From Ciona intestinalis (Eukaryota; Chordata; Ascidiacea; Phlebobranchia; Cionidae): a DNA stretch of 64,000 bases. The notes under the pieces were generated by a model. It saw nothing but the letters and a program-made list of their open reading frames with translations. It ran no database searches and was not told the origin of the DNA. Both the position numbers and the translations under genes were made by a program. The stretch is from positions 1 through 64,000 of the forward strand of contig NW_004190369.2 in NCBI RefSeq assembly GCF_000224145.3, in the 5' to 3' direction. Positions 1 to 13,200 of the stretch are shown piece by piece. The number at the start of each line of letters is the position of its first letter. The stretch's first letter is position 1.

Positions 1-75
1 CTGAGGAGGTATTTTAGTGTTGCTACATAGAAGTATGATATCAACATTTAATGTAAAGTCAAACATAAAAGATAC

Positions 76-1205
76 CTCCTTCTGTTTCATCTAGGAGTCC
101 ATACGGAGCAGTGAGACACAACCCGGTGTAAACGTGTTTCAAGTGAAATGTGGAAGTCCACACCCATGCTAGTTTCTCTGGTTCATTCCAGGTGCAAGAT
201 TTGCTGGAGAAATATTAAAAAGTTTAAATCAACAGCATAGAAAATCAAAAGTATATATCTATGTAATAAGTATAACGTTGTAATTGGTGTTTGTAGGAAT
301 AAACGCCAAACATAAGAAAGAGTGTTTCCTCGTTTTTAATGCTAAGGAGAAGTTACCTTCTTGCATAATGATGTGGGTTAAACTGAGCAAATGGGTTTCC
401 ATAAGTATGATTGTATTGATCACCATACATACAACGTGCTTCATATGTCAACTCTTCTTTGCTTTTTTCTTTACCAACATTCATGATCTGGAACTCGTCT
501 AAACATAAAGTTAACAGAAAATGAATTGACCATCATCAATTAATGGAATTGACCATCATCAATTAATGGAATTGACCATCATCAAGTACATTATACATGG
601 AAAGTCTTATTATAAAAAGGATGAACAAACCAGTAACAAATGGCAGAGAATTTGAATTGAAGGGAGCAACCAATCCTTGTATCCTCCACTCCCATGATCT
701 CTCACTTGCATCCACTCTGCTCGCTGAAGCTTTGTCATATAATGGAACCCAGAACCTGAAGGTTTTAATAAAGAAATGACTAACCTGCGTCATCTGACCT
801 TAAACTAAAAAGCAATTGTTCAGTTTAAGAAACTTACTTTGTTCTCCAGTTATACGTAGCATTGGGCTGAGCTAGTCCAAAATCATGAAAGAAACGACCA
901 GTCACCCAATCTTGTACTGGAGCTAATTCTCTGTCATTATAATATGCAGGATTGGAAATGTAGAATAAACATACAACATCTATATATTTGAAAACATACA
1001 CAAGATAAATATATAAATTTTGTTAATAAAACAAACAAAAGAAAATTTCAAAATCAAGACCCGTGTGTTATTTTGCAGTTTTCCTTAGCTTGTTCAATGG
1101 TTTTGGTGTAAGGACTTGGTTGAAGATTGAGTGGGTCGTGTCGAAAGTGATAACATTCATCTCTGTGTATTGAACCGTATGTAGCAGGGTAAACACATCC
1201 ATTCA
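76..1205 (-). CDS. C-type lectin-like domain, last in window, split over five exons
   Basis: Exons 1061-1205, 838-930, 631-755, 357-498 and 76-203, with phases 1-2, 2-2, 2-1, 1-2 and 2-1. The first has ECYHFRHDP and EQAKENCKITHG; then ELAPVQDWVTGRFF; FWVPLYDKA and WEWRIQGLVAPF; TYEARCMYGDQYNHTYG; and KSCTWNEPEKLAWVW with LCLTAPYG. The exon pattern differs from all other CTLDs here. The donor after position 1061 (gtcttg) is weak, and the last three exons were found by frame bridging, so their edges are less sure. The gene continues below position 1. Confidence 0.7.
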
Positions 1206-4200
1206 CTATAATAATGTAAACACAATAAGACCATAAGGTAAAGTAGTCGAACAAATCAAAAGATTACCTTCCACACATATGAATGGTAAGATGATGGCAC
1301 AATCTTCTTCACTCCAGTACAAATGGTCTGTTATATCAGCAGCTACACAATCTTTTGCTAGATCTGAACCATTTCTGGTTGGTGACCAGTTGGTGTAGTG
1401 ACCATATGATTGGTCGTGTGGTTCACCACTTGACCATTCATATAAACCTACATGGTGGCTGATGTTGTATTGAGGTTGAAACACATTAAAGCAAAGTTTA
1501 CACAACAGTGGAGCTATTCAACTATTATATTATTTCTTCTGACTCCTGCACATATTACCTTCAGCATAAACATCATCTAATCCAATCCACCACTGTGTAT
1601 ATCCAGTAACATTGCTTGAACCAAGTGCTCGACTCATGATTATATCAACTTGATATTGCGTCTTCAACTGAATGTTGGGTGATGGTTATGTTAGCATATG
1701 TTTAAATAACCATAAAGGTAGATAAATAAAACATACAGTAGGTAAAGTTGCGTTCATACTCATGCAGTATTCCACAGCTTCCTCATATGTTTTACCCTTG
1801 GGTTCCAACAATAGGCTTGGAATTTCAGGTGAAAAACCATGAATGAACCCTGGGTAAAATATCAAAAGAATCAAAGTAGAATGTGGTATTTGTAAGTTTA
1901 AAATTAGTAATTGTTTTCCTTTTATGAGTTTAACAAGTAATTTATTATGTTTTGATCAAGAGAACATATGTTTTTACTAACTTGGTGGGTGACAAATTTG
2001 AAGAAACAATTGGCTTTCAATGCTGTCAGGATCAACTTGAGCTCTATGTACTTTCTCCTTCAACCAACTTGACAACTTTCCAGTGGTTTTCTTGGCAAAC
2101 AACTCAATAGCAGCTTGAGATAATTCTCGAGTGCAACTTGACTGGAAAATAAAAGCAGAAAACATAATTGAAATGTGAAAAAAAAAAGTTGAAAAATTGT
2201 ATTTTCTTACGTTTTTAAATATTTCCTTAACACAGGCAGGTGTGAGAGGCGGCATGTATGTTTCACAACCAGTTGGAAGATCTGTACATAATGAGATATT
2301 TGTTATTTCAAGTATCATGTTTTCTAATGATGGTACTTTACAATACACAACACAGACAAGTAAAATTTAAGTGACAGTCCTTCAAACATGATATCCATAC
2401 GTACTGTCAACTTCACATGAGAATGTGAGCATTTTGGTGCACGAGTGATCTTTCCAATATTCATATGTGATGCTAGTAAACTCATCTCTTCCTTCATCCG
2501 TGTAATCTGTGTGCATTGTACCACAACGCTCCACACACCAAGTGTTATCAGGTTGTGCAAGACCTTCAGTACCACCAAAGTGCCATCTTTCAAATGGATA
2601 AGGTCCTATAGTATGAAAAGTAGATTATTTAGTTGCAATGTTGTGTTACAGCACTAACATAAGCTTCCATGTATATTTATTGTACATTCACCTTTCTCAC
2701 AAAAAGTATGGCCAAGTCTGAAGCAACCCCAATCCACCCATCCACCTCCAGCATGATAAGTTCCACATAACTCGGGAAAGCCGTAATAATTGTCATTATA
2801 TGTCCATACATCATTATTTGGATCCACTGGGTATAACCACAGTTGAGGTAGAGCTTCATGAAATAAAACATGTTTGTTTCCACTTTACAACATTTTTATT
2901 AACTCAAAATAGCAATATTGTTGTTTCATTTACATTGAACCAGTGTACAGTGTTACTGTTTTTCTATTGTATGCAAGATTGAATTAAACAATCTTTTAAA
3001 ATGCTGTTAATATAGTATTGGTAATTCTGAATGTTAAACCGGAACAACAAAATAATATTTTTTAAATACCATCAAATTCTGCTTGTGTTGGCATTTTATG
3101 AGCAAAGTTATGATTGTAATACCATTCCTTTGGCATTAACATTCGTACTCCATCAGAAAATTGGAAGCTGGTGAAATCATGTACATTGATGCGAGTGAAA
3201 CCAGCCCAGTAAAATTCATGTGAATACAAAAGCTCTGTCGGGTGTGAAACTTTCCAAAGATTTTTGCGTTCCTGAAGATAGTTAACTAGTTATAAGTTGC
3301 ACCAAGTTATAGATAAGCTGGTAAAGGATTGTATACAGAGAGTTCTGAAATTACCATTTTGATCATCATTAGCTTAAAACTTAAATATAAGTTACAATCA
3401 ACCTTTATATAAGCAGTAATTCTCTCCAGTTCACGAGCTTCCCTCACTATAGGTAAGTGGCTGTCAATCAATTCACAAAATTTCTTTGCATTTTCATAAG
3501 TGGTGAAGTGCGTTGATTCATTAAAGTAGAAATGCCAACGTTCATCTATACCTGTTGTATTTCGAAAATACATTGGAACCGCTCCATCAGCAGTCATATC
3601 TGGAAATAAATCATGTAAAAAATTAATGGAAAAGCTTAAATTTAAAACTATTGTAATGTAGTGTAATTATTGAGACCCTGCCATACTTTCAAACACTGGT
3701 GGTAAGTTAACAGCTTCACCATCCATGAATTGCCACTGCCCATCATTATCAAGGTCATGCATACCAAGCCAGCTAGCTTTAGTAATGTTTAAACCAACTT
3801 CCATCATTTTCTCATAAATATAATCATGTCGAGGTTTGGATTTTGGCATCGCTAGTGTACCTCCAATACCTGGTGTATTGAAAGATTATAAATACAGGTT
3901 TATTGAAAAAAGTATCATATTTATTCTCTTGCTAAAAAAATAAGTTAACTAAACAAAGCTAGATTAACAACTTTTTTTTCCATACACAAAAAGATGCTTC
4001 CAGTGTCACTATATTAAAGAGACTATATCACTTAAATAACGTTGTAAACTACAGCGTCGGTTCAAATTTCCTATAAGTTGGTCGTTGCGGATCACGCGTC
4101 TTTACATTCCCCGTTAATTGCAATTTACATTCCTTGGTTTTCTTGAGTTTCGTCTGGCCATGCGCTCGTCTTTTTAGTTCATTTTCGTGTTAGCTGTGTA

Positions 4201-7200
4201 GCGGTAGGTTGTTATACCTTGGTTGTTAGTCGTTTTAGGTTTTTACCCAACCGTTTTATTTTCTATTTGAATAAGCCTCATAGAGTTCCAACTGTGTGGC
4301 TTTAGTATTTAAAAAAAACGCTGCAACAAATATTCCGTTGGTGTGTGGGATTTTCCTGCTGCTGGGGTGCCATAATTTATGTTCGCATTAAGGCTGCCTT
4401 CCAGAGTACGTGTTCGAGAAAAAATGTTTTAGCTTGTTGTTTTAAATTAAGGCTTTGGCTTGATGTGACTGCTTGTCGGTTACAAACGTGACAGAACATT
4501 CTGCGATGCATGAAACGCGGCTGGGCTAACATCCAAACTATTCGACACAGCGTAACTATTGGTTGCAAAATCAATACTTTTTACATCTAGACAGTCAGGA
4601 AATTACTGTTTAGCGCATTTAGTAGGGTGTATTTGGCAATTTGAGAGCACTAGAAAGTATTCAGAATCGACCGTCCATATTTAGATTGGGCCTCAATTTA
4701 AATAGATTTTAGACTACAAACCTTCACAAAATTCGTTTGCATCTGCCCAGTTTGCTTTTTGTTGAAAAAAAAGCAAATTTTTGTTAAAAATCTTTTCTTC
4801 TAATGCTGCATCCATTCCTATTAATTAATAGATTCAAGTTAGCAATTACAATTCAAATTTTCATGATAAAGCAATTTGTTAGTTTAAATATAGTTTGTTA
4901 CATCTGTCTAAACTTGCGTCTCACATTATTGAAATAGTTTTTGTTTTAAAGAAGAATGTTGCGATTACTATATATTTAATTCTAAATACTGCATTAAAAA
5001 CACCACTCATAAAATAAGAATAATGAAGTGTTGGATGTAAAAAAACATAGTTGTAATAAAAAACTATATACCGCAAAGTGATATTGTTTGTAATATTTAC
5101 CTGATACCCACGAACAATTATAATGATAAAAGAGCTCCGAGCACACACAAGTACCATTGTTACATGAATGGTGTGGAGGGCATTCTGGATTGCAGAGAGA
5201 TGCATCTGTGGAAACAAATTATTTTTATCAAACCTTTCATAGATCATGTTGTGTGTTAAATAAAATATATCTATGATCTAATGGTTGTAGACAATACAGG
5301 TTTGTGGGTTAAAAATACAAAAGTCTATTTAAAATAATAGAATACGTCAAAAAAACAATGAATTCTTACCTGCTCTTGTTTCATCTGGATCAAATCTAAC
5401 AGGACTTCCACAAGTCACTATAAATGAAATAAATATTAAGAATATTATAACAACAACAACAATGTTTTAAAAACTGACCAGCTTGACAAATAAATGAACG
5501 TGGTACGTCACAATCATCCATTCTCCATTTCCAATCAATATACTCATCAATAAGAGCACAATCCTTATCAGGGTGGGTTGGTGGCATCGTTGGCTCCCAG
5601 TTATTGTAATCACCATCTTTTAGTTTGTAACCAGATGACCAAAGTAGTTCACCTGTCCAAAGTAATTTAAAGTTATTAGTTTCAAACAGTGGTTCAACTA
5701 ATTGAGTAAGGTAAGTGTAATATAGATCCTTTTTCGTTGAACAGTTTTTTCGCACTTATCTTAATTCTAGCCTCTGTTCTTTAATCTCTTGATTGAAATC
5801 AAATCATAAAATACATATCTAGTTTTTAGACTAAATTTTTAAATTTAAAACCGCACAATTAGCATGTTTGCGCCGAAGTGTAGACGAGTGCCCTTTTCCT
5901 ATTCTTATCTTCTGTATAAAATCTCTTGTTTTTTCTTCGCTCTTTTAATTTACCGCTCGCAATAAATCATTATGCAGCCGCGGCAATATGAATAATATTA
6001 ACTCCTAACATTACCTTTAACTACTGTGTGATTACTGTTTATCCAAATTCACAAAAACAAGCGTTTACAAATCAAAGTTGTTCGTGCCACAGAATTAAAT
6101 TGAACATAATAATAATGCAGTTTTGTGATATATAACATTTTACAGCATGCTAGCACAGCAGATCCTGGATATTGATTAATCGACTTCTTTATTATTTTAG
6201 TAACATGTTTATAGGCCCTGTGGCTAAGTGGTTTGGGCGCTTGCATTGGGACTGAACAGTACCGTGCTCGACGCTGCTATCATTGCAGGCAAGTGGTCAC
6301 TCGCTGCGCAGACGAAAACAAACTTTTTGCGTAGGTGTGTTTGACGATGACTGTGTGTAAACTAGTGTAGTCTTCGAATGAAGATTCCACTTTCTTCATA
6401 CAAGGGTGTTGGGGTAATAGGTCAAATCCGGCCTAAATCCCAGCCTCAAGTATCTCACCCATAATAGAACATGCTTTTTATAAACAAGCAACATGATGGT
6501 TACCTTCCACATCCACATCATCTAAACCCAACCACCAATCTGAGGCACCAAAATGACTGGCAGTCGATAATTTTGCTTCAATTTTCTCTTGCATTGTAGA
6601 GTTTGAAATCTGAAAGATAATAAATGAAAATATAAATCAACCAAATACAAATCACAATGGTGAACAACAGTAACCTTGTAGATAAGTAATGCGTTGTCTT
6701 TACGACAAGCTTCCACAGATTCTTCAAAAGTAAGCTCATCGATTACAAACTTCACGGTAACATTGGGGGTTATGTTGAAGTATGCTGATGATAATATAGA
6801 ACAACATATCAATGCAATGTAAAGGTTTAATAAATGTTGATGATTTACACATAACACTAAATATACTTTAGAAACAATATCTTACTTGGTCCGTAGCAAC
6901 TTTCTAAAGACAAGGAACTTAAACTATCAGTGTCTGCTTCATTCTTAATCTTAGTGAAATCTTTGTGGATGAAACCCAGGTTTGTATTATTCCAGTTTTT
7001 CAATGGTAGCATACCTTTGTCTGGGTCACAACCAATCTAAAGGAAATATTTGTTTCAAACTATGCTTTGTTTCAAACTATACCGCAAATTTTAAATACTA
7101 TAAGTAAAGTGGGCCAAATATTACAAAATTGATTCAATCTTTCATTCTTTAAAATGTAGTTGCTCTATGTTCTTAACATAAGATACTGCTGGTTACGGTT

Positions 7201-10200
7201 TTTATTTTTTTTCCTAGATATATATTAACCAAAACATTTTGATAATTTTTTTTCAGGTAATATAAATACTCACAAATCTAAATAATTCTCGAATGCATTC
7301 CATTGTGTGGTTGGGGAAATAATTACAGATGTCAGGAAACTCTGTAAGGTAAACGATGTTTCATAAAATATCTATGAAAGAAGCACCTGATACAACATGT
7401 GGTATACAATGACATGGAATTTTGACTTACCAATACCATAACATTGTGTTTTGTTTTGTTTAAATTCTGTCATTTTATTAAAAACATGGTAGTAGTTGCC
7501 ATCAAAGTTATCAGTTTTGAATGTTTTGTTTAAAGGTGGAGGATAAAGAGTCCCGTTCACAACACATTTTATTCTTTTAAGCCAGATAGCAGCAAGACAT
7601 TGGTCAGTGTGAGGGGCACGGAAGGTACAATTCTCCGGCAATACTGGTGAAAAATGCTGTTATAACTTAATAATCCTTTGTGGTGAAGAATGTGAATGCA
7701 ATTTAACAAAAAATTATGTAAATACAAACCAACTCCATAACATTCTAATTGTTTTTCTTTATCACCGGCATCAGCTTTCATTCGAATCATTTCAGAAACA
7801 TTTAAATTCTCACTAAACAAACAAATTTACATATTACATTGTAATTTCTTATAAATAAATATTACAGATTTAACTTACACTAAATTGAAATCATCCAAAT
7901 CATATTTAAGACCAGCCCTTAATTTAACTGGAGCTTGTGTTCCTTGAATCACGCAACCTTTTAACTCCCAGATAGTTTGAAGACATTCCACAGTGTGTGG
8001 TCCATAGTACGTGGTACAATTATCTGGAAATACTGAAAGAAACGCAAGAGCAAAATAGTTACATGCCATTTTATGGTTAAATACCAAATACTTTATTTAA
8101 AGTTAATACGTACTTTATTTAAAGTTAATACGAATTATATTTTTTGATTGATTGATACCAAACAGATATAAATTATTAATAATAGTCCCACCTAATCCAT
8201 AACAATTTAGTTGATGATCATCAGTTCCATTATCAGCTGCAAATTTTACACCTTCCATATTTTCTTTTATTTTTCTGTTAAATAAGAGCTCTTGCAGCAT
8301 TATCAAGCATAAAAAGTTTTTTACCTTAAGTTTGAGGAACTTAAGTTTGAGAAACTTAAGTTTGAAGAAGCATCAGCATCAGAAAGTGAGAGGTTTCCAG
8401 GATATCTCCAACCCATGACCTTGCAATCCACTTCTTCCCATATCGTAATAAGACAGTCAATAGAGTGGGGTCCGTGATATGAAGTACAATTATCAGGATA
8501 CACTGAAATGAAAAACATTTTCGAATATTTCCTAAAAACCTCTTTATTTGATTAATATTGTAGCAATATTAAAATACTAAAAGTACACACGTATTCCATA
8601 ACATTCCAATCCTTTATTTTTATCACCACCATCAGCTTCCATTCGAATTGATTCAAAATTTTCCAAAACCTCCCTGTGATTAAATGTTACTTAAAATAGG
8701 ATCAGTTAAACTACTGATAATCAAACTCACTTTAAAGGTAATAAGTCAAGAGATCCCGATTCTTTTAGATCTATTTTGAATGGAGCTTCTGTTCCTTCAC
8801 TCAAACAACCTTTTGATTCCCAGATAGTTGTAAGGCATTCCACACTGTGTGGTCCGTAGTATGTGTCACAATTTTCAGGAAATACTGAACATAAAGTATA
8901 ATAGTGTGTTAAAGTAGCATTTGTGATATCTATACAACATGACCTTAGTTAGCCAAGTATCAAAAATAATTTAAAAACAATCAATTCTACATTTACAGCA
9001 GTACAACAAAACAAACTTTAAGTCAACAAACAAGAAACATCATACTTTTGAAGTTTATAAGTAAATTAAAGTCACATTAATAAAGAAGTTAAACTTAAAA
9101 TGCGACAAATGTTTTGTTCACCTAAGCCATAACAATTCAACTGATGATCACCATTTCCATCATCGGCCGCCAATTTTACACTTTCCATGTTTTCTCTGAC
9201 AGATCTATAATACAATAATTAAAAATGTAACGATTTAGAAAGAGCTGTAACCAAAATTTACCGTAAACTTAAGTTTTTATAGGCGTTAGCATCTGCAGAT
9301 GTTAGATTGCCAGGATATCTGTAACCCTCGACCTTGCAATCCACTTCTTCCCATATTGTGATGAGACAATCAACAAAGTGAGGTCCGTGATATGAAGTGC
9401 AATTCTCAGGAAAAACTGAAAATAATATTAAAAGAATACATACACAATGAAAAACTCCATTTATTACAAACCAAGTCCATAACATTCCATTTCTTTATCC
9501 TCATCACCACCATCAGCTTTCATTTGAACCAATTCAATATTATTCAAAACTTCACTATAAAAAATACAAAAAGTTTAAACTACTTAAATCAAATAAAAGA
9601 TGTCAGATATTGTAACACGAGCTTACTCTACATTCAGCAAGTCCAAATCTTCCTTTTCAACAGTTAGTTTATCTGGAGCTTTTGTTCCTTCACTCAAACA
9701 ACCTTTTGATTCCCAGATAGTTGTAAGGCATTCCACACTGTGTGGGCCATAGTATGTGCTACAGTTTTCAGGAAAAACTAAAAAAAATAGGCAAGAGATT
9801 TAACAATGTGTTACAGGAATATTTACATTGATGAGAAAGAAGATTGCTTAATTTTATCTAAAGCGATATGTATCACTAATGTGATGGTCATACCTATTCC
9901 ATAACAATTTAATTGATGATCATCATTTCCATCGTCAGCTGCTAACTTCACACTTTTCATGTTTTCTCTTATTGCTCTGTGTACAGAAAGATTTGCAACA
10001 AATGAATTAGGAATTAGGATAATCATTAGTACTCACAATATGTTTGTTGTCTTTAAAGAATTGGCATCAGCACCTGTGAGATTACCAGGATATCTATATC
10101 CTTTGACTTTGCAATCCACTTCTTCCCAGATTGTAATGAGACAATCCATGGAATGAGGGCCGTGATATGAAGTGCAATTATCAGGAAACTCTGAAATATA

Positions 10201-13200
10201 ATACATTAAAATGATCTAGTTGGTTAGGTAATAAAATTAAAAAAAAAAACATCTCAGACACAAACCGAGTCCATAGCATTCCAATTGTCTTTGTTTGTCA
10301 CCACCATCAGCTTCCATTTGAATTGTTTCAAATTTTTGTAAAACCCCACTGTTGTTGAATCATAAATAAAATTAAAAAAATAAAATATAGAGGAAATTGT
10401 CAAACCTTATATTCATTATATCTACATCATGTAGTTCAACATGATCAAGTTTGACTGGAGCTTTTGTTCCTTCATGTAAACAACCTTTTATTAACCAGAC
10501 AGTGGTAAGGCATTCCACACTGTGTACTCCGTAGTATGTGGTACAATTATCAGGAAACACTAAAAAAAATAAATTTATAATTAAAAATCATGAAAAAAAA
10601 ATGTCATTTAAAATAAGTTTGCAAAATAACGTAACTGAGTTATCCGGAGGAAACAACAGTTGTCATAATAACATGGTCATAATATTATATCATAACTTTG
10701 AACCTGCTTACAAGTTATTACATTTTGAGTGACTAGCTGTTTTTTGTGGATTGTAGACAGTTTGGCAACTCATAATGTGGGGTGGAAGAAAAGCTGTCTT
10801 ACCCAAGGACACATATGTTAAATTTGGTGGCAACTTTAAACTTTAAAGCTTAAATTTAGTTAAAAGCTAAAGAGCACATTTAGATTTGTTCATATCTTAG
10901 TAAGACCATCTCTTCCTTTGGCCCAAATAGTTGTAGTACCTTTGTACCAAGTCATATAATATTACATTTGTAACAGTCAGTAGCTTTTGTTTGGGGTTTT
11001 ATTTCATCAAATTTATACCATAGTCAAAGAAGATATTTAGGATTCTGTTTTTAAATTATTTTAGTGCATAATAGGGGTTACAGTTGCTGATCAGTTACAG
11101 CTTGTGCTTGAAACTATTATATGTACTCATTATTAATTTGCTTTAAATTGCTATTTTAATCTTGTGGATTTTTTTATTAGTTGTATGTTAGTGGCTGTGT
11201 TTCATTTAAAAGACATCTATTTTATAGTGTGCATATATATGCTGTAAATATATTTAATACCAAAAATATACAAGTGCAGCTGAGTAGCGCACCGGATTAT
11301 CATATGTATAACTTCCAACCAAATACTAGAATTTGTTTTGTTTTTTCATCACTACTTTAACCTACATAAAGTTCTGAGATCCAAACATGGGTTGGATAGC
11401 CCATTTAGATTAACTATGAAAATTAAGCTCAAGAATAAAGCTAGTCATCCATATTACGAAACCCAAGATCTAAAGCTAAAGCAGACGTTGGTGCAGCTTA
11501 TGATAATAAAATAAACAAATTTTTACCCCTGATTTCACACAACACTACTAACCTAAACCATAACAGTTTAACTGATGATCGTCGTTTCCATCATCAGCTG
11601 CTGATTTTACACCTTCCATATTTGCTATTAAAGCTCTACAAACATACAGTAAGTTTACAATTAGAAGTTTTTAATTTTTAACAAAATTTACCTCAAATTA
11701 AGGGATTTTAATGCTTGGGCATCAGATGTTGTCAGGATGCTAGGATATCTGTAACCTTTGACTTTGCAATCCACTTCTTCCCAGATTGTGATGAGACAAT
11801 CAATGGAGTGAGGTCCATAATATGAAACACAGTTTTCAGGAAATACTAAAAATGAGAGATACTTAAAGTTAATAAAAATAAACAAAATATTAAAACACTA
11901 AATTTGTACAAACCTAGTCCGTAACATTCTAATTCTTTATCTTCATCACCACTATTGGCTTCTATTTGAATCGTTTTAAATATATCCATAACATCACTGC
12001 AAGATAAACATAGAGACAACATGAAATAAATTATATTAAAAATATATAATATTTGTCGCAACCTTAAATATAAAACATCCACATCATGTAGTTCAGTATG
12101 ATCTAGTTTAATTGGAGCCTTTGTTCCTTCATGCAAACAGCCTTTTAATAACCAGATAGTTGTAAGACATTCCACACTGTGTTGTCCATGGTAAGTGCTG
12201 CAATTGTTGGGAAACACTGAAAAAATAACATGTTTAAATGTATGATAATAATAAGAACAGTTCGTTCACATAAGTAATCTTACCAACTCCATAACAATTT
12301 AACTGATGCTCTTCATTTCCACCATCTGCTGCTAATTTTATACTTTCTATGTTTTCTTTTACAGCTCTGTCGTAATAAAATTTAAAATCACTTGAATACA
12401 CATAGGGGTTTATGAGCTACCACTCACGTCAAGTTTAAAATGCCTAAAGAATTAATATCATCAGTAGTGAGATTGTTGGGATGTCGGTAACCTTTGACTT
12501 TGCAATCCACTTCTTCCCAGATTGAGATAAGACATTCAATAGAGTGAGGTCCAAAATATGAAGTACAATTCTCAGGAAAAACTAAACCCGAAAAGATTAA
12601 TAAAGTAATGTATTATATTGTAAAGAATGTTTAAAAAGATACAAACCCATTCCATAACATTCCAATTCTTTATTATCATGTCCATTGTTTGCTTTAACAT
12701 GAGCCATTTCAAAGTTCTCCGAAACTCGACTGCAGTTGAAATAATAAAGTACAAACTTAAATACCTTGAATATTAGGAGGCGCAACACTACTACTACTTA
12801 CTCCACATTCAGCAAATCAAGATCATGTTTTTCAGCTGAGTCAAGGTTGATTGGAGATTTTGAGCCTTTGTTTAAACATCCTTTTGATTTCCAGATAGTG
12901 GTAAGGCATTCCACACTGTGTGGTCCATTGTATGTGTCACAATTTTCAGGAAATACTGAAAAAATAAAAATAGTATGACGGAACAAAATTATCAGAAATT
13001 TACTGTTTACCAATGCCATAACAATTCAATTGATGAACGTCACTTCCATTGTCAGCTGCAGACTTCACACCTTGCATATTTGCAGTAATATTCCTGCACA
13101 TGAGTAAACATTTAAATGTACATTTTGTTTACCCTACCCTGAGAACAATAAAACCTGCCTCAAGTTTAAATTTTTTAGAGCATCAGCACCAGCAGTTGTC

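Noticed and set aside
1054..1254. Start codon at 1254 for a separate downstream gene
   Set aside because: The Met precedes an acceptor (ttatag) and the preceding CTLD exon joins in phase 1, so it is intronic read-through of the frame.
5396..5755. Start codon at about 5755 for an independent short lectin gene
   Set aside because: The Met lies in intron sequence upstream of a good acceptor at 5653; no signal peptide follows.
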